DNA of 64,000 nt from Bartonella rochalimae ATCC BAA-1498 (GTDB lineage: Bacteria; Pseudomonadota; Alphaproteobacteria; Rhizobiales; Rhizobiaceae): the NCBI RefSeq assembly GCF_000706645.1, contig NZ_KL407337.1:973548-1037547 (forward strand), written 5' to 3'. The notes beneath the pieces are model-generated. The model worked only from the letters and a program-made list of their open reading frames with translations, did no database searches and was not told where the DNA came from. A program made the translations under genes and the position numbers. Positions 39,918-51,205 of the stretch are shown here, piece by piece (the stretch's first letter is position 1; each line of letters opens with the position of its first letter).

Positions 39918-41924
39918 ATGACAAATAACGAACAACAAAATCAAATGGCCCATGCCATTCGTTTTCTTGCTATTGATGCAATTGAAGCTGCTCATTCTGG
40001 TCATCCCGGTTTACCAATGGGAGCTGCGGATATTGTTACTGTTCTTTACACAAAATTTTTAGCCTATGATCCTAAAAATCCACATTGGCCTAACCGTGAT
40101 CGCTTTGTTTTATCTGCAGGGCATGGGTCAATGTTACTGTATGCTCTCTTGTATCTTTCTGGTTACGAGGATGTCTCTTGTGAGGATTTGCGCAATTTTC
40201 GCCAAATAGGATCTAAGCTCGCCGGTCATCCAGAATATGGACATGTCGCTGGGGTTGAAACAACAACTGGTCCTCTCGGTCAGGGGCTTGCGAATGCTGT
40301 CGGAATGGCATTGGGAGAACGCTTGCTCAATGCCCGTTTTGGGGAGTTAATTTGCCATTATACTTATGCTCTTGTGGGAGATGGGTGTTTAATGGAAGGG
40401 ATTTCTCAAGAAGCGATAACCTTAGCAGGACATTTAAAACTCAATAAGCTGATTGTGTTTTGGGATGATAACGATATTTCGATCGATGGGGCTATTTCAT
40501 TAACCGATAGTACAGATCAAATAGCGCGTTTTAAAGCATCTGGCTGGAATACTATCAAAGTGAATGGGCACAACCAGGCTGCTTTAACGCGGGCTATTGA
40601 AGCGGCACAAGCTTCTTGTAAACCGACGTTAATTGCTTGTAAAACAACGATTGGTTTTGGAGCGCCTAATAAAGGTGGAACGAATAAGGTTCATGGCTCT
40701 CCTTTAGGAGCAGAAGAAATTGATGCAACCCGTAAAGCTTTGGGGTGGGAAGAAGAACCCTTCGTTGTGCCGGCTGATATTCTTGATAGTTGGCGTTTGG
40801 CTGGTTTGAATGCTGCAAAAAAACGAAAAAAATGGGAAGAGAAATTTCTTGCTTTATCTGTTGCAGAGCGGGTTGAGTTTGAGCGATTGATGCGTGGTGA
40901 TCTAATCGGAAATTTTGAAAATGCTGTTGATGCTTATAAACAAAAATTGACTGTTGAATGCCCTGCTGTTGCAACCCGTAAGGCCTCTGAAATGGCGCTC
41001 GAAGTTATCAATGAGGTTGTTGAGGAAACAATTGGTGGTTCTGCTGATCTTACTGGATCTAATAATACCAAAACAAGTCAGATGAAAGCTATCTCTGCAG
41101 AGGATTTTTCAGGACGCTACCTCCATTATGGAATTCGTGAACATGCTATGGGTGCGATGATGAATGGTCTTGCACTTTATGGTGGTTTTATTCCTTATGG
41201 TGGGACCTTTTTATGTTTTTCAGACTATATGCGTCCTGCAATGCGCCTGTCGTCTCTTATGGGATTGCGGGTTATTTATGTCATGACCCACGATTCAATT
41301 GGTTTGGGTGAGGATGGTCCTACCCATCAGCCAGTAGAACATTTAGCAACATTACGTGCGTTACCGAATCATTTTGTTTTTCGGCCAGCGGATGCTGTTG
41401 AAACACTCGAATGTTGGCAATTGGCTTTAAAATCAAGAAAAACACCTTCTACTTTGGCTTTAAGTCGGCAAAATTTACCTCTTGTCCGTCAAGAATATAT
41501 AAAAGAAAATCTCTGTATGTTTGGGGCATATGAATTATTAACAGCCAGTGATGATGCTCAAGTTACACTCTTTGCTTCTGGTTCAGAGGTGCATATTGTT
41601 GTCAAAGCGCACTCTGTTTTAGAAGAAAGTGGGATTCCAACACGGGTGGTTTCTGTCCCTTGCTTTGAATTATTTGCACAACAATCTGCTGCGTATCAAA
41701 AGGCACTCATTGGTGATGCTCCAATTAAAATTGCTGTTGAAGCAGCTATTCAACAAGGGTGGGAGCGCTTTATTGGCTGTGATGGAGTCTTTGTTGGAAT
41801 GGAGGGATTTGGAGTCAGTGGGCCAGGTGATGCCCTCTATGGGCATTTTGGCATTACCTGTGAGGCTGTAGTGGCAATTGTTAAAGAAAAACTTGAAGAG
41901 ATTAATAAGGAAGTGATGATATGA
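39918..41924 (+). CDS. tkt: transketolase
   Basis: TPP-dependent two-carbon transferase of the pentose phosphate pathway, 668 aa. Motifs are [16 protein letters not shown], the TPP/Mg motif [13 protein letters not shown] ending [21 protein letters not shown], the transketolase motif [21 protein letters not shown] and the catalytic HGSP/HG residues. It is the first gene of a carbon block, and its stop overlaps the gap start (ATGA). Confidence 0.98.
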   Translation: MTNNEQQNQMAHAIRFLAIDAIEAAHSGHPGLPMGAADIVTVLYTKFLAYDPKNPHWPNRDRFVLSAGHGSMLLYALLYLSGYEDVSCEDLRNFRQIGSKLAGHPEYGHVAGVETTTGPLGQGLANAVGMALGERLLNARFGELICHYTYALVGDGCLMEGISQEAITLAGHLKLNKLIVFWDDNDISIDGAISLTDSTDQIARFKASGWNTIKVNGHNQAALTRAIEAAQASCKPTLIACKTTIGFGAPNKGGTNKVHGSPLGAEEIDATRKALGWEEEPFVVPADILDSWRLAGLNAAKKRKKWEEKFLALSVAERVEFERLMRGDLIGNFENAVDAYKQKLTVECPAVATRKASEMALEVINEVVEETIGGSADLTGSNNTKTSQMKAISAEDFSGRYLHYGIREHAMGAMMNGLALYGGFIPYGGTFLCFSDYMRPAMRLSSLMGLRVIYVMTHDSIGLGEDGPTHQPVEHLATLRALPNHFVFRPADAVETLECWQLALKSRKTPSTLALSRQNLPLVRQEYIKENLCMFGAYELLTASDDAQVTLFASGSEVHIVVKAHSVLEESGIPTRVVSVPCFELFAQQSAAYQKALIGDAPIKIAVEAAIQQGWERFIGCDGVFVGMEGFGVSGPGDALYGHFGITCEAVVAIVKEKLEEINKEVMI

Positions 41925-42928
41925 GTGTTCGCGTTGCAATTAATGGATTTGGACGGATTGGACGTAATATTTTACGGGCTGTCGTTGAAAAAAAACGCCA
42001 AGATATTCAGATTGTGGCGCTTAATGATTTAGGATCGGTGGAAGCAAATGCGCACTTATTGCGCTACGATTCCGTTCATGGGCGTTTTCCTGCTCCTGTG
42101 AAGGTGGTGGGGGATAGTTTGGATGTTGGATGTGGTGCGATTAAAGTGATCGCTGAACGTGATCCGGCACAATTGCCGTGGAAGTCTTTAGATATTGATA
42201 TTGTTCTCGAATGTACGGGGCGTTTTACAGCGCGTGATAAGGCGTGTCTTCATTTAGATGCAGGGGCAAAGCGTGTTTTGGTTTCTGCACCTTCTGAAGG
42301 GGCTGATTTAACCGTAGTGTATGGAGTCAATCATCAGGCATTGAGCAAAGAGCATCGTGTTGTTTCGAATGCTTCTTGTACAACGAATTGCTTGGCTCCC
42401 GTTGCACAAGTGCTCCATCAAGCAATTGGAATCGAAAAAGGGTTTATGACAACGATTCATTCCTATACCGGTGATCAGCCTGTTTTAGATACAATGCATA
42501 AAGATCTTTATCGTTCGCGTGCTGCAGCTCTTTCTATGATTCCCACATCAACAGGAGCTGCTAAAGCAGTGGGATTAGTTTTACCAGAACTAAATGGTTT
42601 GTTAGATGGTGTGTCACTGCGGGTTCCAACACCCAATGTTTCTGTTGTGGATTTAACGTTTACTGCTAAGCGTTCTACGACTGTTGAAGAAATTAATGCG
42701 GCTATTCGGATGGCTGCTGAAGAATCTCTAAAAGGAATTTTGGATTATACAGAGGAAAAACTTGTGAGTAGTGACTTTAATCATGATCCACATTCAGCAA
42801 TTTTTCAGAATGATCAAACCAAAGTGATTGATGGAACATTGTGTCGCGTTTTGGTTTGGTACGACAATGAGTGGGGTTTTTCAAATCGGATGAGTGATAC
42901 GGCTGTTGCTTTTGCCAAAACATTGTGA
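41921..42928 (+). CDS. gap: glyceraldehyde-3-phosphate dehydrogenase
   Basis: 335-aa NAD-dependent GAPDH. It has the N-terminal Rossmann motif [10 protein letters not shown], catalytic Cys in SNASCTTNC and [13 protein letters not shown], with the C-terminal [12 protein letters not shown]. The residue after the second beta strand is in ALNDLG, typical of NAD specificity. It is coupled to tkt by a 4-nt overlap. Confidence 0.98.
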   Translation: MSVRVAINGFGRIGRNILRAVVEKKRQDIQIVALNDLGSVEANAHLLRYDSVHGRFPAPVKVVGDSLDVGCGAIKVIAERDPAQLPWKSLDIDIVLECTGRFTARDKACLHLDAGAKRVLVSAPSEGADLTVVYGVNHQALSKEHRVVSNASCTTNCLAPVAQVLHQAIGIEKGFMTTIHSYTGDQPVLDTMHKDLYRSRAAALSMIPTSTGAAKAVGLVLPELNGLLDGVSLRVPTPNVSVVDLTFTAKRSTTVEEINAAIRMAAEESLKGILDYTEEKLVSSDFNHDPHSAIFQNDQTKVIDGTLCRVLVWYDNEWGFSNRMSDTAVAFAKTL

Positions 42929-42931
42929 AAG

Positions 42932-42948
42932 AAGGATTTTTGATCCTT
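42932..42948 (+). other. short hairpin between gap and pgk
   Basis: AAGGAT and ATCCTT flank TTTTG directly after the gap stop. There is no T tract behind it, so it is more like a processing or stabilising hairpin than a terminator. Confidence 0.3.
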
Positions 42949-43148
42949 GTTGTCGCATAAAAAAGAGGGTGTTTTGAAAAAAATCTGATGTTTTTGAGGA
43001 GCATCAAAAAATATTTTAGCGCAAGAAAAATGGTGAAGGAGTGCTATGAAGGCTTTGAATATATAAAGAACTGATGAACAGTGAGCTAAAAGTGCACGCC
43101 AAAGGAAAGAAGAGTGTTTTCAAGGATAAAGAAGAAGAGAAAACAGTT

Positions 43149-44342
43149 ATGGAATTTCAAACACTCGATGATGTTGATGTAACAGGAAAACGCGTGCTGG
43201 TGCGGGTGGATTTTAATGTCCCTATATTGAACGGGAAAGTGTGTGATGCAACCCGGATTGAAGGCCATAAAGACACACTTGTTGAACTTCAAAAGCGTGG
43301 GGCTAAGGTTATTATCCTGTCTCATTGTGGTCGTCCCAAAGGACAAGTTGTTCCAGAATTTACCGTGCGTTCTGTCGTTGAGGTGCTCGAAAAAATCATA
43401 AATCAGTCGGTTTTATTTGCAAGTGATTGTATAGGGGAGGTCGCTCAAAAAGCAGTCAATACAGTACAAGAGGGGCAAATTCTTTTGCTTGAAAATGTGC
43501 GGTTTTATCCGGGAGAAGAAAAGAATGATCCTTCTTTTGCTCAAGCTTTAGCGCACAATGGGGACCTTTATGTGAATGACGCTTTTTCTGTTTCTCATCG
43601 TGCTCATGCTTCAGTAGAAGGGATTACACATCTCTTACCTTCTTACGCAGGGAGGGCGTTGCAGAAAGAATTGCGGGCATTAGAAAAGGGTTTGGATCGT
43701 CCGATGCACCCAGTGGTAGCGGTTGTTGGAGGGGCTAAGGTTTCTAGTAAGCTTTTTGTTCTTAATCATTTGGTTGAAAAGGTTGATTATTTGGTTATTG
43801 GCGGTGGTATGGCCAATAGTTTTCTAGCAGCACAAGGTGTTTCTGTTGGTCAATCATTGTGTGAAAAAACGCTGATGACAACAATAAAAGAAATCATTGA
43901 GAAAGCACAGAAAAATCACTGTACACTCCTTTTACCTTTGGATGTCATTGTTGGATTTCATTTCGCAAAAGAAACACCGCATCAGTGTTATGCTCTTGAG
44001 GATATTCCTGAAGAAGGAATGATCTTGGATATTGGTCCTCGTTCTATTGCACATATTCAAGCAGCAATTGATAAGGCAAAAACGCTTGTCTGGAATGGTC
44101 CACTTGGTGTTTTTGAAATGTCTCCCTTCGATCAGGGAACGGTGACAGTTGCACGGTATGTTGCAGAACGCAGTCAGCAGGGACAATTGGTATCCATTGC
44201 TGGAGGAGGAGATACAGTTTTTGCGTTAAATCACGCAGGTGTTGCCAATGATTTTACCTATCTTTCAACAGCAGGTGGGGCGTTTTTAGAATGGATGGAA
44301 GGGAAAGGTCTTCCTGGAATTCTCGCTCTTCAGCATGTATGA
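43149..44342 (+). CDS. pgk: phosphoglycerate kinase
   Basis: 397-aa glycolytic/gluconeogenic kinase starting at ATG 43149 (MEFQTLDDVD). The frame is open 25 codons further upstream with a Lys/Glu-rich stretch, but the family length supports 43149. Motifs are RVLVRVDFNVP, HCGRPKG, LLLENVRFYPGEEKNDP, NDAFSVSHRAHAS, KVSSKLFVL and the C-terminal GGGDTVFALNHAG. It lies 220 bp after gap on the same strand. Confidence 0.97.
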   Translation: MEFQTLDDVDVTGKRVLVRVDFNVPILNGKVCDATRIEGHKDTLVELQKRGAKVIILSHCGRPKGQVVPEFTVRSVVEVLEKIINQSVLFASDCIGEVAQKAVNTVQEGQILLLENVRFYPGEEKNDPSFAQALAHNGDLYVNDAFSVSHRAHASVEGITHLLPSYAGRALQKELRALEKGLDRPMHPVVAVVGGAKVSSKLFVLNHLVEKVDYLVIGGGMANSFLAAQGVSVGQSLCEKTLMTTIKEIIEKAQKNHCTLLLPLDVIVGFHFAKETPHQCYALEDIPEEGMILDIGPRSIAHIQAAIDKAKTLVWNGPLGVFEMSPFDQGTVTVARYVAERSQQGQLVSIAGGGDTVFALNHAGVANDFTYLSTAGGAFLEWMEGKGLPGILALQHV

Positions 44343-44421
44343 AGGGAAAAGCATCCGATGACTTCAGCAAATGGGCTGATCGGTTATTGATTTTATAGCG
44401 TGGAAAAAGAGGAGCTTGATT

Positions 44422-45453
44422 ATGAGTGAGCGTCTTGAAGATATTGCAGTTTCTCTGGTTCGTCCGGGAAAAGGCATTTTAGCAGCCGATGAAAGTACAG
44501 CAACGATTGGAAAACGATTCCAAACCATTGGTGTCGAATCTACCGAAGAAAATCGTCGGGCTTATCGTGAAATGTTGTTTTCAGCAAAAGAAGCAATGGA
44601 AATGGCTATTTCTGGTGTGATTTTATTTGATGAAACAATTCGTCAAAAAGCATCAACAGGGCAAATGTTAACAGATCTCATTCGTCATACTGGTGCTGTG
44701 CCAGGCATTAAAGTTGATACAGGGGCTAAGCCTTTGTCTGCTTTTCCTCAGGAAACAATTACAGAAGGATTGGATGGTCTGCGTGAGCGATTGAAGGATT
44801 ATTATGCGTTGGGTGCGCGTTTTGCTAAGTGGCGTGCGGTGATTGCAATTGATGAACATTCTTTGCCAACAAGGGGTGCAATCAATCAAAATGCTCAAGC
44901 TTTGGCACGCTATGCTGCTTTGTGTCAGGAAGTTGGACTCGTGCCAATTGTGGAGCCTGAAGTTTTGATGGATGGTCCGTCGCGTCAGCATTCAATTGCT
45001 CGCTGTTTTGAAGTAACACAAACAGTTTTAAAAAGAGTCTTTGAAGAATTATTTCAAGCACGTGTTCTTTTGGAAGGCATGATTTTAAAACCTAATATGG
45101 TTATTGATGGCAAGGATGCACGCAAGGCTTCCGTTGATGAAGTCGCTGAAAAGACAGTTCGTGTTCTAAAACAAACTGTTCCTGCTGCTGTTCCAGGAAT
45201 TGCTTTCCTTTCTGGAGGGCAATCCGATGAAGAAGCAACAGCGCATTTGTCTGCTATGAATAGTTTTGGTTTATTGCCTTGGAAATTGACTTTTTCTTAT
45301 GGACGTGCGCTACAAGCTGCAGCTTTGAAAGCATGGGGTGGAAAAGCCGAACAAAGCGCTGCGGCACAAAAGGCTTTTTATCATCGTGCGCGCATGAACC
45401 ATTTGGCGGCTTTAGGACAGTGGACAAAAGAACAAGAACAGTCTTGTGCATAA
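44422..45453 (+). CDS. fba: class I fructose-bisphosphate aldolase
   Basis: 343-aa Schiff-base aldolase of the eukaryote-like class I family. Motifs are GKGILAADESTATIGKRF, YREMLFS, GVILFDETIRQ, the lysine region GMILKPNMVIDGKDA and AFLSGGQSDEEAT. ATG 44422 follows GAGGAG. It closes the tkt-gap-pgk-fba block, and a terminator-like hairpin follows the stop. Confidence 0.96.
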   Translation: MSERLEDIAVSLVRPGKGILAADESTATIGKRFQTIGVESTEENRRAYREMLFSAKEAMEMAISGVILFDETIRQKASTGQMLTDLIRHTGAVPGIKVDTGAKPLSAFPQETITEGLDGLRERLKDYYALGARFAKWRAVIAIDEHSLPTRGAINQNAQALARYAALCQEVGLVPIVEPEVLMDGPSRQHSIARCFEVTQTVLKRVFEELFQARVLLEGMILKPNMVIDGKDARKASVDEVAEKTVRVLKQTVPAAVPGIAFLSGGQSDEEATAHLSAMNSFGLLPWKLTFSYGRALQAAALKAWGGKAEQSAAAQKAFYHRARMNHLAALGQWTKEQEQSCA

Positions 45454-45500
45454 TGAAAAATAAAGGAGAAGATAAAAACAAATTTTAGATTGTCTTCAAT

Positions 45501-45538
45501 CCCTGTCCTTTATGATGGAAATGATAGACAGGGGTTTT
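45501..45538 (+). terminator. terminator after fba
   Basis: CCCTGTC (45501-45507) pairs with GACAGGG (45527-45533) around a 19-nt partly structured loop, followed by G and four T. It is 48 bp after the fba stop and fits the end of the carbon block. The T tract is short. Confidence 0.5.
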
Positions 45539-45747
45539 AGATGTATAATTTTTCCTTCTTCTCAAGGGGTGTATTCTTTAGTAAATACCCTTCTTCGTGG
45601 TTTGAGCAGTATTGATCGGGGGAATTTGTCTGACCGAAACAGCACTGATACAATCCGTTGTGTATAAAGAGAAGGCTGCAGACCGTAAGAGTAGTTTTGA
45701 GAGTTTATTTAAAAGAGAATAGTCTCTTTATTTGTCCTTTATCCTTT

Positions 45748-47070
45748 TTATTGCATATTGAGGAGAGGAGACCATGCTGGGTCAGAGGCATCATTTGGAG
45801 TGGGCAAGAGGCGTTCATTGCGTCCGGTAATATCAATTGTGTAAATTTTTGAGCCTTCTCCTGGATTTTGACGAAAGAACATCAGTACTCGGCCATTGGG
45901 TGCCCATGTAGGACCTTCATTATGGAAACCTGTTGTTAAAATGCGCTCGCCTTTTCCATCAGGATGCATCACGCCAATGGAAAATTGACCCTGAAATTGT
46001 TTTGTGAACGCAATATAATCCCCGCGCGGAGACCAAATAGGTGTGGAATAGCTTCCTTCATTAGAAGAAATACGTTGGAGATCACTGCCGTCTACGTTCA
46101 TCGTATAAATTTGTGGTTTTCCATTCCGATCAGAGGAAAAAACAATTTTAGTGCCATCTGGTGAATAAGAGGCTGATGTATCAATCGCTTGGGTTGCTGT
46201 TAAACGGGTCATTTTCCGTGTGCGTAAATCCATCGTATATAAATTAGCACTTCCATTGTTTTGTAACAAACTCATAATCACCTTTTGTCCATTCGGAGAA
46301 AAGCGGGGAGCAATGGTCATGTTATCAAAACTTCCAATCAATTCTCTTTGTCCTACTTCCATTTGCTGGAGATAAACATGAGGTGTTTTGTTTTTCCCAT
46401 AAGCCATATAAGTGATTTCTTGTCGCTTAGGAGAAAAACGTGGCGTAAGGATAAGTTCACTGCCATCGGAAAGATAGATTAAATTTGCTCCATCTTGATC
46501 CATAATTGCTAAACGTTTGATACGCGCATTCTGTGGTCCTGTTTCATCAATAAAGACAATGCGGGTATCAAAATAGCCCTTTTCACCTGTCATTTGGCTA
46601 TAAATTTCATCTGCAATCATATGGGCAACACGGCGCCAGCGTTCCGTTGCTGTATAAAAGCGTTGTCCTTTGATTTGTCGCTTGCCTGCAACGTCCCATA
46701 AACGGAAATCAACTTTAAGCCGTCCATCTGTTTCTCTATAAATTTTTCCTGTGACTAATCCTTGAGCGTTTATTTTTTTCCAATCAGGAAAGTTTGGTTG
46801 TTGATCGGGATTAGGTGTTATTTCAGGAAAAGAAGATTTCTGCAGGGGAAAAAAAAGGCCTGATCTTTCGAGATCTGCTGCAACGACAGCTGCAATTTTA
46901 ATGCCTAATGAATCGTGAGAAACAAAATCCGCGACGGCAATGGGAATGGGGTTAAAATCAGCCTTTGCAATCGTGCCTTTCAGCTGTGCATATGAAGATG
47001 AAAAACCGGAAAACCATAAATATACACTGAAAAAAAACAAGGAAGAAATTATACGTTTTATCACAGTCAT
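45748..47070 (-). CDS. tolB: Tol-Pal system periplasmic protein TolB
   Basis: 440-aa periplasmic protein with a signal peptide ending in SYAQ, an N-terminal alpha/beta domain and a six-bladed propeller of TolB repeats ([85 protein letters not shown]). It connects Tol to Pal during constriction. It is last in ybgC-tolQRAB here. pal is not next to it but at 63 kb on the other strand. Confidence 0.97.
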   Translation of the reverse strand: MTVIKRIISSLFFFSVYLWFSGFSSSYAQLKGTIAKADFNPIPIAVADFVSHDSLGIKIAAVVAADLERSGLFFPLQKSSFPEITPNPDQQPNFPDWKKINAQGLVTGKIYRETDGRLKVDFRLWDVAGKRQIKGQRFYTATERWRRVAHMIADEIYSQMTGEKGYFDTRIVFIDETGPQNARIKRLAIMDQDGANLIYLSDGSELILTPRFSPKRQEITYMAYGKNKTPHVYLQQMEVGQRELIGSFDNMTIAPRFSPNGQKVIMSLLQNNGSANLYTMDLRTRKMTRLTATQAIDTSASYSPDGTKIVFSSDRNGKPQIYTMNVDGSDLQRISSNEGSYSTPIWSPRGDYIAFTKQFQGQFSIGVMHPDGKGERILTTGFHNEGPTWAPNGRVLMFFRQNPGEGSKIYTIDITGRNERLLPTPNDASDPAWSPLLNMQ

Positions 47071-47107
47071 GTGGTCTTCATCCTTTCTTTATATCAAAAC
47101 TGTTGTT

Positions 47108-48259
47108 TTATGGTGCTGTTTCTTGAAAAGGATCAACATTAAAATCAAAGCCTTGTCCCCATAAATTATATTGATCACGGGGAAGATTTTCATAGGGTTG
47201 GCACGAAAAAACAGCAGCATAAACTTGTTGTGTCATGATAGCAAGCTGACTTTCTTCACCTTTGAGAGGATCGATCTTTGGTTCGCCTATCACATTTCCA
47301 TTATTATTTAAATAAAATTGTAAACGCACAACAGGGCGATTGTTCAACTTCCCTCCGATAGCAACAAGTTTGAGCTTTTGTTGAATACAGGTGCCTACAA
47401 TATTAACGAGTGTTTGTGCTTTTTTTTCGGAATCACCAATATTTTTTTGCGCACCTAAAGCTTCTGGTTTGTTGGAACGTTTTGCACCTCCCCCTTGGGT
47501 TTTTGCACGATTAATAAGCTGTGTTTTTTCCATTGCTAAAATGTCTTCAATCGTTTGTTCTCCTTTGGGAGGAGATTTTTGTGCCTTTTGAAGATGAGAA
47601 GAGTCAACCGGCTTTTCCTTTGGTTTAAACGATGGGACAGGAATAGTGTCTGGAAGCGTCATTGTTGGTGTTGATTCATGAGGGCTTTCCTCAGTAAGTT
47701 CTTCTAGTATTTTCTCAAGAGGATCTTCGGGCTTTGTTTGTTCTAAAGCTGTAGGAGGAACTGTTTGGTCTGTTGATTCCGGTTCTTGTGGCAGTGTTTT
47801 CACTTCATTTTTTGTCAGTTCTGGTACTGGGTGGAATAAGGCTTCTGTTTCTTTTGTTGTCAAATTTTGCGTTTTTAGGGATGTTTTAGGGATATCCGAT
47901 GCATCTTGTTGTCCAAAAGAAGAAGGTGTTGCATCCATAGATTGCACTTTTTCTTTTGGCTGAAAGGGCGCTTGAAGATCCATCGTTCCTTCACCAAAAT
48001 GACGCGCATCTTCTTTTTCTTGTGGTTGCGTCGTTGGTTTGGGAGCAGAGTCTTCAAGAGGAGGAGCGTTCGATGAGCCCTCTTGAACAGCAAGCTCTTG
48101 GTCAAGAGAAGATAAAGTAATCGGAGCCATTTCTAAGGGGTGTTGCATGAAAGGAGAAGAGGGAGTGAAGTGTATTATTCCCCAGCTGAAAAGAATGAAA
48201 TGCAGTGCAAATGATAAAGTTAAACTTTTCTTCATGCCGTGATGAGAGCCTTTTTCCAT
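47108..48259 (-). CDS. tolA: TolA-like energy-transducing protein
   Basis: 383-aa protein with one N-terminal membrane segment (LTLSFALHFILFSWGII), a long central region rich in Pro, Glu, Lys, Gln and Thr, and a TonB/TolA C-terminal domain (KLNNRPVVRLQFYLNNNGNVIGEPK ... YNLWGQGFDFNVDPF). Position between tolR and tolB fixes the identity. The central region is Pro-rich rather than the Ala-rich helix of E. coli TolA. ATG 48235 is an alternative start. Confidence 0.9.
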   Translation of the reverse strand: MEKGSHHGMKKSLTLSFALHFILFSWGIIHFTPSSPFMQHPLEMAPITLSSLDQELAVQEGSSNAPPLEDSAPKPTTQPQEKEDARHFGEGTMDLQAPFQPKEKVQSMDATPSSFGQQDASDIPKTSLKTQNLTTKETEALFHPVPELTKNEVKTLPQEPESTDQTVPPTALEQTKPEDPLEKILEELTEESPHESTPTMTLPDTIPVPSFKPKEKPVDSSHLQKAQKSPPKGEQTIEDILAMEKTQLINRAKTQGGGAKRSNKPEALGAQKNIGDSEKKAQTLVNIVGTCIQQKLKLVAIGGKLNNRPVVRLQFYLNNNGNVIGEPKIDPLKGEESQLAIMTQQVYAAVFSCQPYENLPRDQYNLWGQGFDFNVDPFQETAP

Positions 48260-48335
48260 TTGTATGCCTTGCTGTTTTGTTTTTTACTCTTGCAAGGAGT
48301 TTTGAGATAGATAATGCAACAGTTTATAGAGAATT

Positions 48336-48788
48336 TTATTGTCCTAAACTGGCCAAAGCAACCTGCGAAAAACCTGCTTTTTGAATATGTGCTAAAAGTT
48401 GCAAAACTTGTTGATATTCAACAGTTTTGGCGGCACGGACAAAAATACGTTTGTTCTTTTGCTTAGGATCCTCGGCTAAGAGGGCTTTGAGGTGATCAAT
48501 CAAAGCTTCTTTTGTATCGTAGTAGTTTTGATTGATAGCTAAACGCCCTTGGGCATCAAGCGAAACCGTTAAGGGGGTGCTTTCCATTTGCACGGGTCCT
48601 GCTTGGCTGTGGGGGAGATCAAGAGGAACACCGTTTACCAAAAGAGGAGCGGATACCATAAAAATAATCAGTAAAACGAGAATAACATCGACAAAAGGTG
48701 TAACGTTAATTTCGCTCATTAAAGAAGTGCGTGAACGGTGCCGTCTACGTGTCGTTTTGTGAGCGGAAGAAGCAACAGATAGTCCCAT
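48336..48788 (-). CDS. tolR: TolR (ExbD family)
   Basis: 150-aa proton-channel subunit with one membrane segment carrying the conserved Asp (SEINVTPFVDVILVLLIIFMVSAP) and a periplasmic domain. The VASSAHKTTRRRHRSR N-terminus is cytoplasmic and basic. It is 11 nt downstream of tolQ. Confidence 0.96.
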   Translation of the reverse strand: MGLSVASSAHKTTRRRHRSRTSLMSEINVTPFVDVILVLLIIFMVSAPLLVNGVPLDLPHSQAGPVQMESTPLTVSLDAQGRLAINQNYYDTKEALIDHLKALLAEDPKQKNKRIFVRAAKTVEYQQVLQLLAHIQKAGFSQVALASLGQ

Positions 48789-48799
48789 AGCACACCTCT

Positions 48800-49513
48800 T
48801 TATAAGGATGAATTGTTGGATGTTGTTTCATCAATTCGCCGTGACAAAATTGTCGAAAATTCATCAGCAAAATTTTCTATTTTTGCTATAATCTGCCCAC
48901 TTTCACTTGTCAATTTATTGTAAGCAATAACAGCGGGAATGGCCGCAAACAAACCAATGGCAGTGGCTAAAAGTGCTTCTGCAATGCCTGGAGCTACAAT
49001 TGCTAGCGATGTATTTTGAGAGGCAGAAATAGAAAGAAACGAATTCATAATTCCAACAACGGTTCCAAATAAACCAATGAAAGGACCTGCAGATCCGAGA
49101 GTTGCTAAAAAGCCTAATCGTGATTCTATTTTTACACTTTCACGGCCTAAGGTTAGATCCATTGCTTTATCAATTCTAGATTGGAGGCTTAAGGGTGTGG
49201 GCAATCCTTTTGAGAGTGACTTTTTCCATTCCGTCATTGCGGCAAGAAAAACAATTGACATACTATTATTTCGTTGACTTTTATAGGTGCTGTAAAGGTC
49301 GTCTAAAGATTGTCCTGACCAAAAATTTCGCTCAAAATGGTGGATATCACGCCGTATTCGTCGATAAGAAACGATCTTATCAAAAATAATAGCCCAGCTC
49401 CATATAGAGGCAAAGATTAACCCAAGCATAACAGCTTTTACAATCCAATTGGCTTGCATAAATAGGCTTAATATTCCTATTGTTTCTGGACTTGCAAATT
49501 CTACTTGTGCCAT
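48800..49513 (-). CDS. tolQ: TolQ (ExbB/MotA family)
   Basis: 237-aa proton-channel subunit with three membrane segments. Conserved regions are ESRLGFLATLGSAGPFIGLFGTVVGIMNSF and APGIAEALLATAIGLFAAIPAVIAYN. It powers Tol-Pal constriction with TolR and TolA. The start has an AGAGG site. Confidence 0.97.
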   Translation of the reverse strand: MAQVEFASPETIGILSLFMQANWIVKAVMLGLIFASIWSWAIIFDKIVSYRRIRRDIHHFERNFWSGQSLDDLYSTYKSQRNNSMSIVFLAAMTEWKKSLSKGLPTPLSLQSRIDKAMDLTLGRESVKIESRLGFLATLGSAGPFIGLFGTVVGIMNSFLSISASQNTSLAIVAPGIAEALLATAIGLFAAIPAVIAYNKLTSESGQIIAKIENFADEFSTILSRRIDETTSNNSSL

Positions 49514-49659
49514 GATCTTTTAACCTCTTCAATGAAAGATTCATTTCTTTACAGTCCATTACAGCATATTGTTTTATAGTTTCTAAATTTGACAAAACAA
49601 AGTTGCGTTTTTTTAACAAAAATGTCTAAAAAGTTTCTTTATTTTCTTCCAAGAGCAGT

Positions 49660-50130
49660 TTACCCTTTAAGGACTTCTGATCCAAGATTGCTTTTTAAAA
49701 GAGCAGAGGAGAGATTCTTAGGTAAACGGCGCGGTTTTGCTTCTTGATTAATGAGGGCAATTTCAACTTTTGCTTTAATTAAGGTCATTTCATTGCGCAA
49801 AATGATCTGATTCATAAAAAAGCGCGCCCCTTGAATGCTTTGCAGGGATGTTTTGATAGTCAAAAGATCATCAAGCGTGGCTGGTTTGGAAAAGGTGATG
49901 TCCATATGACGGACGACGAAAAATAATTTCTCCCCTTGGCTATCCGAGAGTAATTCATTGTTGTTAAATCCCATATCACGCAGAAATTCTGAACGTCCTC
50001 TTTCTAAAAACTCAAGGTAACGTGCATGATAAACAACACCGGAAAAATCCGTATCAGCCACATAAATTCGTGCTTGAAGAGTATGAGAAGAGGAAGAAGG
50101 TGATTGTGTTAAAGGTGTGGTTTTATTCAT
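49660..50130 (-). CDS. ybgC: YbgC-like acyl-CoA thioesterase
   Basis: 156-aa hot-dog-fold thioesterase. The active-site Asp is in [29 protein letters not shown]. Family members in tol operons act on short acyl-CoA or acyl-ACP and associate with phospholipid enzymes. Its start overlaps the ruvB end by 8 nt, and tolQ follows after about 145 bp. Confidence 0.95.
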   Translation of the reverse strand: MNKTTPLTQSPSSSSHTLQARIYVADTDFSGVVYHARYLEFLERGRSEFLRDMGFNNNELLSDSQGEKLFFVVRHMDITFSKPATLDDLLTIKTSLQSIQGARFFMNQIILRNEMTLIKAKVEIALINQEAKPRRLPKNLSSALLKSNLGSEVLKG

Positions 50131-51205
50131 TGTCTTGCTCCCACAGAGAAGATTGAGAAGACGTCTTCGTTGATGAAGAAACCTTTTTGATTGATTCTGC
50201 TGTTGTGGGAGGACAAAGTCTTAAATGTGTCCAGGCTTTTTCTGTTAAAATCCTCCCACGTGCTGTTCGTTGAATAAAGCCTTGTTGAAGCAAGTAAGGT
50301 TCGATAATATCTTCAATTGCATCACGCGGTTCTGAAAGAGCCGCAGCAATTGTTTCAATCCCAACCGGCCCTCCTAAAAAAGTTTGCGCAATGAGGATGA
50401 GATAACGGCGGTCTAAAGGATCAAGGCCAAGATGATCAACTTCAAGACGTGAAAGAGCTGCATCAGCAATTGTATGATCAATTTTTTCAGCCTTTTTGAC
50501 TAAAGCAAAATCACAGACACGTCGTAAAAGACGCCCTGCAATTCTGGGGGTCCCACGGGAACGGCGCGCAATCTCATGAGCACCATCATCACTGATCTGA
50601 ACTGAAAAAAGACGCGCATTGCGTTGAACAATGTATTCTAATTCCTCTATGGTATAAAAATTTAATCGGATGGGAATGCCAAAACGATCCCGTAAAGGGG
50701 TGGTCAGTAATCCTAAACGTGTTGTTGCTGCAACTAAGGTAAATTTAGCTAAGTCAATTTTGACTGAACGAGCCGCAGGACCTTCACCAATGATAAGATC
50801 AAGTTGATAATCTTCCATGGCCGGATATAAAATCTCTTCGATAGCCGGGTTTAAACGATGAATTTCATCAATAAAAAGAACATCTCGCTCTTCTAGATTG
50901 GTTAAAAGAGCTGCCAAATCACCTGCTTTGGCAATGACAGGTCCTGAAGTCGAACGAAAATTAACACCTAATTCCTTTGCCATAATTTGTGAAAGTGTTG
51001 TTTTTCCTAAACCAGGAGGTCCAACAAATAAGACATGATCTAAGGCTTCATGTCGTGTCCGCGCTGCTTCAATAAAAATTTTTAAATTCGCACGGGCAGC
51101 TTCTTGACCAATAAAATCATCTAGGGTTTGAGGCCTTAAGGAGCGATCCGGATCGTTAGGAAGAGGGATAGATCCGAGAAGGCGGTGAGAATCATCTTTA
51201 TGCAT
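50123..51205 (-). CDS. ruvB: Holliday junction helicase subunit RuvB
   Basis: 360-aa AAA+ motor for branch migration. Walker [10 protein letters not shown] is at residues 62-70, Walker B in [10 protein letters not shown], sensor 1 in LVAATTRLG, and the arginine finger in [10 protein letters not shown] winged-helix C-terminus follows. The C-terminal 25 residues are Ser/Lys-rich and extra. The start overlaps the ruvA stop by one base (TAATG). Confidence 0.98.
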   Translation of the reverse strand: MHKDDSHRLLGSIPLPNDPDRSLRPQTLDDFIGQEAARANLKIFIEAARTRHEALDHVLFVGPPGLGKTTLSQIMAKELGVNFRSTSGPVIAKAGDLAALLTNLEERDVLFIDEIHRLNPAIEEILYPAMEDYQLDLIIGEGPAARSVKIDLAKFTLVAATTRLGLLTTPLRDRFGIPIRLNFYTIEELEYIVQRNARLFSVQISDDGAHEIARRSRGTPRIAGRLLRRVCDFALVKKAEKIDHTIADAALSRLEVDHLGLDPLDRRYLILIAQTFLGGPVGIETIAAALSEPRDAIEDIIEPYLLQQGFIQRTARGRILTEKAWTHLRLCPPTTAESIKKVSSSTKTSSQSSLWEQDNE